A stretch of 64,000 nucleotides of DNA from Burkholderiaceae bacterium (GTDB lineage Bacteria > Pseudomonadota > Gammaproteobacteria > Burkholderiales > Burkholderiaceae_C): assembly GCA_024235915.1 (NCBI GenBank), contig JACKLO010000008.1, positions 372,001 through 436,000 of the forward strand, written 5' to 3'. Under the pieces are notes generated by a model. It was not told the origin of the DNA. It searched no databases and saw only the letters and a list, made by a program, of their open reading frames with translations. The position numbers and the translations under genes are program-made. This document shows, in pieces, positions 49,696-61,455 of the stretch (its first letter is position 1; each line of letters begins with the position of its first letter).

Positions 49696-52600
49696 CACGG
49701 ACCTTTGCATGATTCGACCACTTCGTATTGCTCGTTGCCAGAGATCGATTCATTGGCAGACACCGGTTCTAGTGCATTTGTACGCCCGAGGATTAGGCTT
49801 CCAAAAGGAATCACGATCGCGCCCAACGCGAAAGCGCCTGATGTGACACCTTGAGCAGGGTTCAAGAACCCGTTGATTGCGCCCAGAAGTCCCGCGTGGA
49901 GCACCGATTTCCAGTCAATGGTCGGCAATCCGGCGCGGCCCGCGCCCTGTCCGACTTGATAGGAGTAGTTCGCATAAGCGCCACCTACGGCACCGAGTGA
50001 GCCTCCGGCAAAGTTGTACTGGGGGATAGGCAAGAGCCCTTCTGGGTCATGTTCCCCAACAGGGTTGGCCACCGCATAGACGTAGGGATTGATCCCCCCA
50101 GCCAACCCAATCGGATCCGCCTGCGCATACCGCCCCACACTCGCATCGTAGACGCGATGCCAGTTGTGCCACAGCCCCGACTCGCCGTCGAAGTACTGCC
50201 CCGGGAACCCCAGGTTCATCGCCCCGATGCTGGTGCTGAGCACCGTGCGGTCGAAGGCGTCGTTTTTCGCCCGCCACACCACGGCGCCGCCGGCGTTGCT
50301 CAGCACCTCGGGCCGGCCGAGCTGGTCGTTGTGCGCGGCGTGGAACTGGCTGCTGCGGGCGATGCCCAGCAGTTCGCTGCCGATCCACACATAGGCGGTG
50401 CTGGCCGAGCCGGGCCCCACCTCGTACAGCATGCGCCCGTCGCCGGCGTAGACGAAGCGCGTGGTGCCTGAGGCGGTGCTCTTCCATGCCCGCTGGTTCT
50501 GCGCGTTGTGCGCGTACTGGCCTTGCAGGGTGCCGCCCAGCCAGTACTCGGCGTTGCGGTTGAAGTCGTCGTAGGTCCAGGCCCTGGTGCCCAGGCTGCC
50601 GGTTTCGCTGACGAGGTTGCCTGCATCGTCGTAGCCCAGGGTGCGCGTGGCCGCGCCGGTGACTTTCCACAGCCGGTTGCTGCCGGCGTAGGGCTGGTGC
50701 GTGAAGGTCTGGCCATTGCGCACCATGGCCGTTCGGTTGCCCACGGTGTCCCAGGCGTAGTCGTGCGCGTCGCTGCTGCGGATCACGGCCTCCAGACGGT
50801 CGTTGGGGTCGTAGCCCAGGCTGGCCGTGGCGCTGGGCTGCACGCTGTTGCTCAGGCTCGAGATCGTGTGGTGACCGGGGGTGTAGCCGAAACTCAGGTA
50901 TTGCACCGATGTCTGCGCCGTGCCCGCCACGATGCCGGTGATGCGGCCGTCCGCGTCGAGCGTGCGGCGCTGCGCCAGGCCGTTGCCATGGCGCCAGGCG
51001 AACAGGGCGTCGGTGGCCGGCTGGTAGAGCAGCGTGTCGGCCAGCGTGAACCAGTTGCCGCTGCCAAAGCGCCCCTGCATCCCCGCCAGCCGGCCGTACC
51101 CGTCCCAGCTGTGTTTGACGCTCAGGCCGCCGGGGTAGGTGATCTGGTCGGGCTGCCCGTGGGCGGTGGTGGTCCAGGCCGTGGTCAGCGTGGTGCCAGC
51201 CACGACGTTGGCCTGCGACTTCAGGCTGCCTTCGGCGTGGTAGTCGTAGCTGGTGCTGCCGCTCAAGTCGGCCACGCCTGTCAGCCGGCCCACGCCGTAG
51301 CCGCTGCTGGCCGTGTCGTAGAAGAACTGCTCCACCGCACCGCCGGCACCCTGGCGTTGCACCAGCCGGTCCAGCGCGTCCCAGGTGTGGGTGATGGTCT
51401 TGCCGTTCTCAAGGGTCTTCACGTCCAGCCGGCCCAGGCTGTCCCAGGTGGTGGTGGTCAGGCCGCCGTCCGGGCTGTCCTGCGTGAGCACCTCGCCGAA
51501 GCCGTTGTAGGTGAAGGCCATGACGACGTTGCGCGGGTCGGTCACGCTCTGCAGGCGGCCCGCGGCGTCGTAGGCGTAGCCGATGCTGCCGCCGTCCGGC
51601 TGGTCCACCCGGGTGCGGCGGTTCAAGGCGTCGTAGGTGATGACGGTGCTGCGGCCGCGGGAGTCGTCGATCTGCTTCGGGTTGCCGTTGGCGTCGTAGG
51701 TCCATTGCAGCCACTGGCCGTTGCCGCCCACCTGGCGCGACAGGCGGCCCAGGGTGTCGAACTCTTCGGTCTGCACGAAACTGCCGGAGAGCGAACGCGC
51801 CAGGTTGGGGGACAGCGTGGCCACGGCCCGTGCCGAAGACCAGATCACACGTTTGCCGCCACCCGTCAGCGCCGCGAAGCTGCGGCTGCGCCACTCGTTC
51901 AGCGCGTTGCCGGTGCCGTCCAGCGTCAAGCCGTCGTCGTAGGACATGCGCTGCTGCGTCCCGCCCGGCAGCGTCACGCGCGTGGCCTGGCCGGCGCCGT
52001 TGTACTGGAACGCCGTGGTGCGGTTGCCCACGCCCGGCACCGCCAGGGTGGCGGCATGCACCAGGCCTTCGGGGCCGTTGGTGAACGAGGTGACCAAGCC
52101 GTTGACCGACGTGTGCGTGCCCGCCATCCCCAGCAGGTCATGGTCGCCCCAGCTTTCGCACTGGTTCAGCGCATTGCAGGCGCTGGTCTTGCGCCCGCCG
52201 GTGTCGAACGAGACCACACTCTGCCGCTCTGCCCCGCTGGGCAGCCACTGCACCGCGGTCATGCTCTTCAAGCCCACCGAAGGCGCGGGGTGGAAGGTGT
52301 AGCGCCACGCCGTCGTCCGGCTCTGGCCGGTCGCGAGGTCGGTGACGGTGGTGGACGCCAGGCGTCCGTAGCCTTGGCGCTCGAAAGCATGGTCCAGCTG
52401 TCGATAGGCCGTGCCATTGCGGTCCTTGTGAACCTCGCGGGTGATGTTGACCTCGTCGGCCCAGGTGTAGTCGATGGTCTGTTTGCTGGCCGCCACGTTG
52501 GCGCTGAGCACCAGCCGGGTCAGGCGCCCGCGGCTGTCGTAGGTGTAGTCGGTCTTGTGGCCGTTCCAGTCCAGCGTGTAGTCGACGAAGCCGTTGGCGT

Positions 52601-54014
52601 CGTAGGCGGTGGTGGCGGCGCTGCCGCCACAAGCGAGCGCAGAGCGGTGCGACACGCCCGTGAGCCGCTTGGAGGTGCCCACGGTCTGGAAGCTGTAGGT
52701 CACGGCTTGGCCGTGCAGCGGCGTCAGTGTCGTGGCATTGCCGCTGTAGGCAAACGACTCCTTGAACTCCCCAACGCTGCGCTCGATGTGCTGCACGCGG
52801 CGGTTGGTGGTGTCCCAGGTGACGGTGTTGACCTGTACGCCATCGATCTTGACGCCGACGAGCAGTGTCTTCTGCGTGGCGTGGTAGAGGTATTCGCGTG
52901 CGCCCGCCACGGCGCCGGGCGGTGGTGTCACCTGCTTCAGGCGGGCGGGCACGTAGCTGGCCCCCGAGCCTTCCGGCGCGTGGTAGGCGTAGGTCCAGGT
53001 CAGGCCCGTGGTGTCGCTGGGGCTGGTCAGCCTGGCCTGCTGCACCGCGTTCCAGGCGTTGTAAGTGAAGGCGATCTTGAGCCCGGCCTGGTTCTGCACG
53101 CCGGCCAGCTTGCTGCCCTGCCAGGTATAGGTCCAGCGCGCACCGTCGACATCCACCACCGAGGACAGACGCGACGGTGAGTTGAAGCTGTAGTTGCGCT
53201 TGTCCCGTTCCAGAAACCAGCGCGCATTCTGCGGCGCAAACTGCAGTCGCCCCATGGCCACGGACTGCTCGACGTAGTAGCTGCCCGGGTCGTTCAGGTC
53301 GAGCGTGTACTTGTAGGACGCACCGCCCGGAAAGCTCACGATGGCGTCCTGGGGGATGCTGCCAATGTCGGTGGCGACGAGCACCGACGACGGCGCGATC
53401 GTGACCGGCTCCAGGCTGGACACCCAATGTGGCCCGAACAAGCGCCCGGTCGACGCGCTGCTGCGGTAGGTACGGCCCAGCCCCAGCGCATGGAGCCCCT
53501 GCGCCGCGATGTCGCCATCGGCCCAGGTCCATTCTCCGGATGCCAGCACGACCCCTTGGCAGCTCGTTGGATTCAAGTCATGCCGAGGATCGGAATTGAA
53601 CTCCGACGCGGGCGCCGGGCGCTTGCGGTCAGATTCGTTCTCGGCGGCCCGGCGTTCCGCCGCAGCGCGGTGCCAGTGCGACCACATCGAACCCCAGTCG
53701 CCCTGCCAGAAGCCGAAGCGGCTGTCCGCCGGGTTGCCCTGCCCGATGGGGCGGAAGTGGTTGGGCGTGATCGTCGAGGCAGGAAACTGGAACTGCCCCG
53801 GCTGCCTGCCGATACCACGCACGGCCTCGAACTGCCCGGGGTCGAGACCGTACTCGACCTCAGCGGCGTCGGCCGCGCATTGCGCCCGGACGCCTATGGC
53901 CGTCAGTGCAAGCACCCAGGCCAGCAAGATTGCCGCCCCTTTCACACGGTGACTGCGAACAGGCAGGTGCCTGTCCCGCGTGGCCACAACGCCCCCTCCC
54001 CATTGGCTCCACAT
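49695..54014 (-). CDS. RHS / YD-repeat protein with signal peptide and variable C-terminal tip
   Basis: The 1439-residue protein has a long-n-region Sec signal (hydrophobic ~26-42, AAILLAWVLALTAIGVRA), a DUF6531-like start (RHDLNPTSCQGVVLASGEW...LGLGRTYRSSASTGRLFGPHWVSS) and some 30 YD repeats (e.g. YDANGNPKQIDDSRGR, YDAAGRLQSVTDPRN). The RHS core YAQADPIGLAGGINPYVYA ... DPEGL runs from about D1300 to L1327. The core normally ends the shell; the 112 residues after it (~1328-1439) are the variable tip, Gly/Ala-rich and hydrophobic, without a recognisable nuclease or deaminase motif. The ribosome site GGGAGG supports the ATG at 54014. The tip region has lower G+C than the rest. Confidence 0.9.
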   Translation of the reverse strand: MWSQWGGGVVATRDRHLPVRSHRVKGAAILLAWVLALTAIGVRAQCAADAAEVEYGLDPGQFEAVRGIGRQPGQFQFPASTITPNHFRPIGQGNPADSRFGFWQGDWGSMWSHWHRAAAERRAAENESDRKRPAPASEFNSDPRHDLNPTSCQGVVLASGEWTWADGDIAAQGLHALGLGRTYRSSASTGRLFGPHWVSSLEPVTIAPSSVLVATDIGSIPQDAIVSFPGGASYKYTLDLNDPGSYYVEQSVAMGRLQFAPQNARWFLERDKRNYSFNSPSRLSSVVDVDGARWTYTWQGSKLAGVQNQAGLKIAFTYNAWNAVQQARLTSPSDTTGLTWTYAYHAPEGSGASYVPARLKQVTPPPGAVAGAREYLYHATQKTLLVGVKIDGVQVNTVTWDTTNRRVQHIERSVGEFKESFAYSGNATTLTPLHGQAVTYSFQTVGTSKRLTGVSHRSALACGGSAATTAYDANGFVDYTLDWNGHKTDYTYDSRGRLTRLVLSANVAASKQTIDYTWADEVNITREVHKDRNGTAYRQLDHAFERQGYGRLASTTVTDLATGQSRTTAWRYTFHPAPSVGLKSMTAVQWLPSGAERQSVVSFDTGGRKTSACNALNQCESWGDHDLLGMAGTHTSVNGLVTSFTNGPEGLVHAATLAVPGVGNRTTAFQYNGAGQATRVTLPGGTQQRMSYDDGLTLDGTGNALNEWRSRSFAALTGGGKRVIWSSARAVATLSPNLARSLSGSFVQTEEFDTLGRLSRQVGGNGQWLQWTYDANGNPKQIDDSRGRSTVITYDALNRRTRVDQPDGGSIGYAYDAAGRLQSVTDPRNVVMAFTYNGFGEVLTQDSPDGGLTTTTWDSLGRLDVKTLENGKTITHTWDALDRLVQRQGAGGAVEQFFYDTASSGYGVGRLTGVADLSGSTSYDYHAEGSLKSQANVVAGTTLTTAWTTTAHGQPDQITYPGGLSVKHSWDGYGRLAGMQGRFGSGNWFTLADTLLYQPATDALFAWRHGNGLAQRRTLDADGRITGIVAGTAQTSVQYLSFGYTPGHHTISSLSNSVQPSATASLGYDPNDRLEAVIRSSDAHDYAWDTVGNRTAMVRNGQTFTHQPYAGSNRLWKVTGAATRTLGYDDAGNLVSETGSLGTRAWTYDDFNRNAEYWLGGTLQGQYAHNAQNQRAWKSTASGTTRFVYAGDGRMLYEVGPGSASTAYVWIGSELLGIARSSQFHAAHNDQLGRPEVLSNAGGAVVWRAKNDAFDRTVLSTSIGAMNLGFPGQYFDGESGLWHNWHRVYDASVGRYAQADPIGLAGGINPYVYAVANPVGEHDPEGLLPIPQYNFAGGSLGAVGGAYANYSYQVGQGAGRAGLPTIDWKSVLHAGLLGAINGFLNPAQGVTSGAFALGAIVIPFGSLILGRTNALEPVSANESISGNEQYEVVESCKGP

Positions 54015-54138
54015 GGATGCTCCTCCCTGAAGCACGGCCGGCATCCTGTCATTGCAGGGTGTCTTCAGCCTTTGTCCGTCACGGCGATCGGTTCGTCATG
54101 ACCAACCGCAATGGCAGGATAGGGACGGAGGCCGCCCC

Positions 54139-54166
54139 GCGCACCTGTCAAAGTTGACAGGTGCGC
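54139..54166. repeat. 28-base perfect palindrome upstream of the RHS gene
   Basis: Arms GCGCACCTGTCAA and TTGACAGGTGCGC are perfect complements with AG between. It lies in the 211-base gap between the end of the nitroreductase gene and the RHS start, 125 bases upstream of the RHS ATG. It could be an operator (both strands contain TTGACA) or a terminator for the nitroreductase; there is no T run on the minus strand. Confidence 0.6.
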
Positions 54167-54225
54167 TTTCAGCGCATCGGTGGCTCGAGGCGCCTTTCTG
54201 GCGGACGATCAACCGGTGCGGCCTC

Positions 54226-55023
54226 TCAGGGCAAGAACCCCCGTTCCTCGAACAGCGCCCGCAGCTTCTCCGAATCCTCCTGAAACCGTTTCGGCGCGTA
54301 TTTCAGGTCGCAGGTGTAGAACTTGGCCAGCGAATCCACGCCCAGATCCGCCATGCGCTGCAGGAAGTCCGGGTGCAGGCCCTGGTAGCGCGCCCAGCCC
54401 TTGACCTCGCGGTCGTGGAACTGTTCGTCGATCTGCTCGCCGCTGGGCCGCTGGTAGGTCTCGTCGTGGCACCAGGCCGCCATCGGCAACCGGTCGCGCT
54501 GCGCCGGGGCCTCGTCGGGCCAGCCCACGACCATGGACGTCGCCGGCAGGCAGTTGGGTGGCAGTTCCAGGAAGTCGGCGATCTCGCGCATCGCGTGCAG
54601 CGTGGTGCCCATGTAGCAGATGCCCAGGCCTTCGGCTTCCAGCGCCAGCGCCGTGGTCTGGGCCACGATGAGCGCGTCGAACGACGCCACGTGCCAGGCC
54701 AGCAGGTTGTCGAAGTTCAGCCGCGCCTCGCGCCGCTGCAGCCATTGGCGCGTGCGCCAGGTGTCGGCGCAGAAGGTCAGCACCAATGGGGCCTGCAGCA
54801 CCATGTCCTGCTCGAAGTGCAGTTCGTACAGGCGGCGCTTGCGCTCGGCGTTGCGCGTGCGCACCACCGACACCATGTTCAGGTTGCCCGACGACGACGC
54901 GCCGGCGAACGCGTCCTGCAGCACCGCATCCAGCAACGCCGGGTCGATGGGATCAGGCTTGTAGCGGCGAATCGAGCGGTGACGCTGCAGCAGCGCTGAA
55001 AGTGCGGTCATGGTGGCGGTCAT
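54226..55023 (-). CDS. Nitroreductase family NADPH-dependent FMN oxidoreductase
   Basis: The 265-residue protein has the nitroreductase fold: LLQRHRSIRRYKPDPIDPALLDAVLQDAFAGASSSGNLNMVSVV (FMN-binding Arg/Ser cluster, ~10-50), a central ALALEAEGLGICYMGT segment and PPNCLPATSMVVGWPDEAP. It is closest to the larger Frp/NfsA group with an extended C-terminal arm (~200-265). Reduction of quinones, nitro compounds or flavins is expected. The ATG at 55023 is used; a second ATG 12 bases on is equally good, and the upstream frame lies over the riboswitch. Confidence 0.88.
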   Translation of the reverse strand: MTATMTALSALLQRHRSIRRYKPDPIDPALLDAVLQDAFAGASSSGNLNMVSVVRTRNAERKRRLYELHFEQDMVLQAPLVLTFCADTWRTRQWLQRREARLNFDNLLAWHVASFDALIVAQTTALALEAEGLGICYMGTTLHAMREIADFLELPPNCLPATSMVVGWPDEAPAQRDRLPMAAWCHDETYQRPSGEQIDEQFHDREVKGWARYQGLHPDFLQRMADLGVDSLAKFYTCDLKYAPKRFQEDSEKLRALFEERGFLP

Positions 55024-55109
55024 CTGGCAGTGTGGATGGGTCGAAAGGTGCGCGATCCTGTCACCCCGGGGCGGCCTCGCGGAAGCCCGGGACGCGCTGA
55101 TACACTGGC

Positions 55110-55312
55110 ATGGCCAGGAGAGAGTTTCCGACCAGATCCGGTCGCGAAGCCGCCGAAGGCGCAGGGGACGCCCCCGAACGCTCAGGCCAAAGGACTGGCT
55201 GGTTGACCTCACTGGAGAGAGGCGCCGGCATCACCGCCGTCGCCCACCGAAGGGGCAAGGGCCGTCACCGGGCGGACCCGAATCTCTCAGGTAAAGCGGA
55301 CAGCGAGGGCCC
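55110..55312 (+). promoter_or_regulatory. Tandem glycine riboswitch controlling gcvT-gcvH-gcvP
   Basis: Two glycine aptamers stand in a row. Aptamer I (~55114-55196) has AGGAGAGAG, the GCCGAAGGCGCAG core and CGAACGCTCAGGCCAAAGGACTG. Aptamer II (~55204-55305) has ACTGGAGAGA, CACCGAAGGGGCAAG and CGAATCTCTCAGGTAAAGCGGACAG. The family binds glycine cooperatively and turns on glycine cleavage genes. A possible -10 box (TACACT, 55101-55106) lies just ahead. The 58 bases between aptamer II and the gcvT start hold the expression platform. The whole 340-base gap between the nitroreductase and gcvT is thus explained. Confidence 0.93.
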
Positions 55313-55363
55313 CCGGACACCGTACACGCGGTGGCCGAGGCAGCGCCCTCGAAAGGTTCCGCC

Positions 55364-56473
55364 GTGTCCGACCTGCTCACCACCCCGCTGCACGCCCTGC
55401 ACGTCAAGCTCGGCGCCCGCATGGTGCCCTTCGCCGGCTACAGCATGCCGGTGCAGTACCCTGCCGGCATCATCGCCGAGCACAAGCAGTGCCGCAGCGC
55501 CGCGGCGCTGTTCGACGTGTCGCACATGGGCCAACTGCGGCTGGTGGGCGACGACGCCGCCGCCGCGCTGGAATCCCTGGTGCCGGTGGACGTGGTGAAC
55601 CTGGGGTTGCACAAGCAGCGCTACGCCCTGTTCACCAACGCCAGCGGAGGCATCCTCGACGACCTGATGGTCACGCGCCGCGACGACGACCTCTTCCTCG
55701 TCGTCAACGCGGCCTGCAAGGACGCCGACACCAAGCACCTGATCACGAACATCGGCCACCGCTGCACCGTGGTGCCGCTGCCTGACCGCGCGCTGCTGGC
55801 GCTGCAGGGGCCGCAGGCGGTGGCCGCGCTGTCCCGCCTGAACCCGGACGTGTCGCGCCTCGTTTTCATGACCGGCGGCCACTTCACGCTGGCCGGTGCG
55901 GACTGCTACGTCACACGCAGCGGCTACACCGGCGAGGACGGCTTCGAGATCTCGGTGCCGGCCGATGCCGCCGTGGCGTTGGCCGAGGCCCTGTTGGCGC
56001 AACCCGAAGTGGCGCCCGCCGGCCTGGGCGCGCGCGACACGCTGCGCCTGGAGGCCGGCCTTTGCCTGTACGGCCACGACATCAACACCACCACCAGCCC
56101 GGTGGAAGCCGGCCTGACCTGGGCCATCCAGAAGGTGCGCCGCCCTGGCGGTGCGCGCGCCGGCGGCTACCCGGGCGCCGCGGTCATCGACAAGCACCTG
56201 GGCGGCGGCGCCCCCAGCAAGCGCGTGGGCCTCGTCGGTCTGGAACGCGCCCCAGTGCGCGAAGGCGCGCCCATCGTCGACGCCCATGGCCACCGACTGG
56301 GCACCGTGACCAGCGGCACGCTGGCGCCCACGGTGGACAAGCCGATTGCCATGGCCTACCTGCCCATCGACCACACGCAGCCGCAGCACGAGGTCTATGC
56401 CGAGGTGCGTGGCAAGCGCCTGCCGATGCGCGTGACCCCCATGCCCTTCAATCCTCATCGCTACAAACGTTGA
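55364..56473 (+). CDS. gcvT: Glycine cleavage system T protein (aminomethyltransferase)
   Basis: Transfers the methylene group from the H protein to tetrahydrofolate, releasing ammonia. The 369-residue product starts SDLLTTPLHALHVKLGARMVPFAGYSMPVQYP, the family N-terminus, and shows RSAAALFDVSHMGQL, FLVVNAACKDADTKHL, RSGYTGEDGFEIS and the folate-side LGARDTLRLEAGLCLYGHDI with the conserved Arg-Asp. It starts with GTG at 55364, 7-8 bases after an AAGG. It is the first gene after the riboswitch; a repeat element separates it from gcvH. Confidence 0.95.
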   Translation: MSDLLTTPLHALHVKLGARMVPFAGYSMPVQYPAGIIAEHKQCRSAAALFDVSHMGQLRLVGDDAAAALESLVPVDVVNLGLHKQRYALFTNASGGILDDLMVTRRDDDLFLVVNAACKDADTKHLITNIGHRCTVVPLPDRALLALQGPQAVAALSRLNPDVSRLVFMTGGHFTLAGADCYVTRSGYTGEDGFEISVPADAAVALAEALLAQPEVAPAGLGARDTLRLEAGLCLYGHDINTTTSPVEAGLTWAIQKVRRPGGARAGGYPGAAVIDKHLGGGAPSKRVGLVGLERAPVREGAPIVDAHGHRLGTVTSGTLAPTVDKPIAMAYLPIDHTQPQHEVYAEVRGKRLPMRVTPMPFNPHRYKR

Positions 56474-56474
56474 G

Positions 56475-56556
56475 CCCCCAAGCTCGCTATCGCTCGCTAC
56501 CCCCCAAGGGGGCCGTCCCGCAGCGGCCCGGCAGAGCCGGTTCCGCGCGGGCGGCT
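56475..56556 (+). repeat. REP-like GC-rich intergenic element between gcvT and gcvH
   Basis: The 82-base block carries CCCCCAAGCTCGCTATCGCTCGCTACCCCCCAAGGGGGCC-type sequence and ends with CGGCAGAGCCGGTTCCGCGCGG. CCCCCC/GGGGG and CCGG..CCGG parts can pair. It closely resembles the highly repeated intergenic elements I recall from Rubrivivax, Leptothrix and other Burkholderiales genomes. It is not translated and would sit in the operon mRNA. Confidence 0.6.
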
Positions 56557-56594
56557 TGATCCAAGCCCAACCCCGAACACCCCAGGAGAGAGAA

Positions 56595-56969
56595 ATGACG
56601 ACCATGTACACCCCCGACCACGAGTGGATCAACATCGAGGACCACGAGGCCGCTGTCGTCGGCATCACGCTGCACGCGCAGGAAGCGCTGGGCGACGTGG
56701 TCTTCGTCGACCTGCCCGAGGTGGGCCGCAGCTACGCCAAGGGCGAGGTCGCCGGCGTGGTGGAAAGCGTCAAGGCCGCAGCCGACATCTACATGCCGGT
56801 GACCGGCGAGGTGGTCGAGGTCAACGAGGCCCTGCGCGCCGACCCGGCGCTGGCCAACACCGACCCCATGGGCACCGGCTGGTTCTTCAAGGTGCACGTC
56901 ACCAAGATGGAAGAGTTCGACGCCCTGATGGACCCGCCGGGCTACGACGCCCTGCTCAAGACCCTGTGA
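56595..56969 (+). CDS. gcvH: Glycine cleavage system H protein
   Basis: Lipoyl carrier protein, 124 residues, that shuttles the aminomethyl group between P, T and L proteins. It shows YTPDHEWINIEDHEAAVVGIT at the start, GDVVFVDLPEVG and the lipoylation lysine K60 in VVESVKAAADIYMP, then VNEALRADPALANTDPMGTGW. The AGGAGAGAGAA ribosome site immediately precedes the ATG, after the REP-like element. The L protein gene is not in the window. Confidence 0.96.
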   Translation: MTTMYTPDHEWINIEDHEAAVVGITLHAQEALGDVVFVDLPEVGRSYAKGEVAGVVESVKAAADIYMPVTGEVVEVNEALRADPALANTDPMGTGWFFKVHVTKMEEFDALMDPPGYDALLKTL

Positions 56970-57008
56970 TCCGCCGCTCCGCCCGCCCTGCCTGACCGCC
57001 CCGCCGCC

Positions 57009-59906
<2,898 letters not shown>

Positions 59907-59925
59907 CCTGATCAGGCGCTGCGCC

Positions 59926-61317
59926 GTGGCCGTCTCGGTCTTCGACCTGTTCAAGATCGGCATCGGCCCGAGCAGCAGCCACACCGTGGGGCCGATGCGC
60001 GCGGCGCGGCTGTTCACGCTGCGCCTGCAGCACGACGGCCAGCTGCCGCGCACAGCGCGCGTGCTGGCGCAGCTCTACGGCAGCCTGGGCGCCACCGGCA
60101 AGGGCCACGGCAGCGACAAGGCGGTGCTGCTGGGGCTGATGGGGCACGAGCCGGACACCGTGGACGTGGAGGCCATCCCGGGCCTGCTGGACGCGGTGCG
60201 CGCGCAGCGGCGCCTGTCACTGATCGGCGAGCACGCCGTCGTGTTCACCGAGCGCGAAGACCTGAAGTTCCACCGCCGCGAGACCCTGCCCTTCCACACC
60301 AACGGTCTGCGCTTCACCGCCTTCGACGCCAACGGCCGTGAACTGCTGCAGCGCGTGTACTACTCGGTGGGCGGTGGCTTCGTGGTCAGCGACGAGGTGG
60401 CGGCCGACGGCTCGAAGCAGAAGCTCATCGCCCCCGATGCCACGGTGCTGCCGCACCCGTTCCGCACGGGCGCCGAACTGCTGGCACTGGCGCAGGCCCA
60501 CGGTTGCAGCATCGCCACGCTGATGCGAGGGAACGAGCGCCACTGGCGCACGGATGCCGAGATCGACGCGGGCCTGCTGCGCGTCTGGCAGGTGATGCAG
60601 GACTGCGTGGCCCGTGGCTGCGCCGCCAGCGGCACCTTGCCTGGCGGCTTCCAGGTGCGCCGCCGGGCGAAAGCGTTGCGTGATGCGCTGGTGGCGCAAC
60701 CCGAGGCCGCCCTGCGCGACCCGCTGCAGGTGCTCGACTGGGTGAACCTCTACGCCCTGGCGGTGAATGAGGAGAACGCCGCCGGCGGCCGCGTGGTCAC
60801 GGCACCCACCAACGGCGCCGCGGGCATCGTGCCCGCCGTGCTGCATTACTACCGGCGCTTCGTGCACGGCAGCAGCGATGCCGGGGTGGTGGACTTCCTG
60901 CTCACCGCCGCCGCCATCGGAATCCTCTACAAGGAGAACGCCAGCATCAGCGGCGCCGAGGTGGGCTGCCAGGGCGAGGTCGGCGTCGCCTGCAGCATGG
61001 CCGCTGGTGCGCTGTGCGCGGTGCTGGGCGGGACGCCGGCACAGGTGGAAAACGCCGCGGAGATCGGCATGGAACACCACCTGGGCCTGACCTGCGACCC
61101 CGTGGGCGGCCTGGTGCAGATCCCTTGCATCGAGCGCAATGCGATCGCCTCGGTGAAGGCCATCAACGCTGCGCGCATGGCGCTGCGCGGTGACGGCACG
61201 CACCACGTCAGCCTGGACAAGGTCATCAAGACCATGCGCGAGACTGGCGCTGACATGATGAGCAAGTACAAGGAAACCGCGCGCGGCGGGCTGGCGGTGA
61301 ACATCGTCGAGTGCTGA
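59926..61317 (+). CDS. sdaA: L-serine ammonia-lyase (serine dehydratase)
   Basis: Iron-sulphur enzyme that turns L-serine into pyruvate and ammonia. The 463-residue single-chain form has VFDLFKIGIGPSSSHTVGPMRAA (substrate/regulatory N domain) and the catalytic domain with C348 (EVGCQGEVG), C390 (LTCDPVGG) and C401 (IPCIERN), the expected [4Fe-4S] ligands. It ends in GGLAVNIVEC, the C-terminal Cys that closes the fourth ligand position. It starts with GTG at 59926, 19 bases after gcvP, so glycine cleavage and serine breakdown are co-expressed in one operon. Confidence 0.95.
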   Translation: MAVSVFDLFKIGIGPSSSHTVGPMRAARLFTLRLQHDGQLPRTARVLAQLYGSLGATGKGHGSDKAVLLGLMGHEPDTVDVEAIPGLLDAVRAQRRLSLIGEHAVVFTEREDLKFHRRETLPFHTNGLRFTAFDANGRELLQRVYYSVGGGFVVSDEVAADGSKQKLIAPDATVLPHPFRTGAELLALAQAHGCSIATLMRGNERHWRTDAEIDAGLLRVWQVMQDCVARGCAASGTLPGGFQVRRRAKALRDALVAQPEAALRDPLQVLDWVNLYALAVNEENAAGGRVVTAPTNGAAGIVPAVLHYYRRFVHGSSDAGVVDFLLTAAAIGILYKENASISGAEVGCQGEVGVACSMAAGALCAVLGGTPAQVENAAEIGMEHHLGLTCDPVGGLVQIPCIERNAIASVKAINAARMALRGDGTHHVSLDKVIKTMRETGADMMSKYKETARGGLAVNIVEC

Positions 61318-61455
61318 CAGCGTGCATCTGTCGGCGCATGGCCGCCGCGGGAGATTCACGCTTGGCCTGGTGAGATCGGCTGACATCGTCCTCGAATCGG
61401 CCTAAAGTGGCCTGCTATTCGGCCGACAACCGATGCAGACCATCCGCGAGGTTCG

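Noticed and set aside
50508..53180. 890-codon plus-strand open frame opposite the RHS gene
   Set aside because: It mirrors the YD repeats on the other strand and has no recognisable domain or ribosome site.
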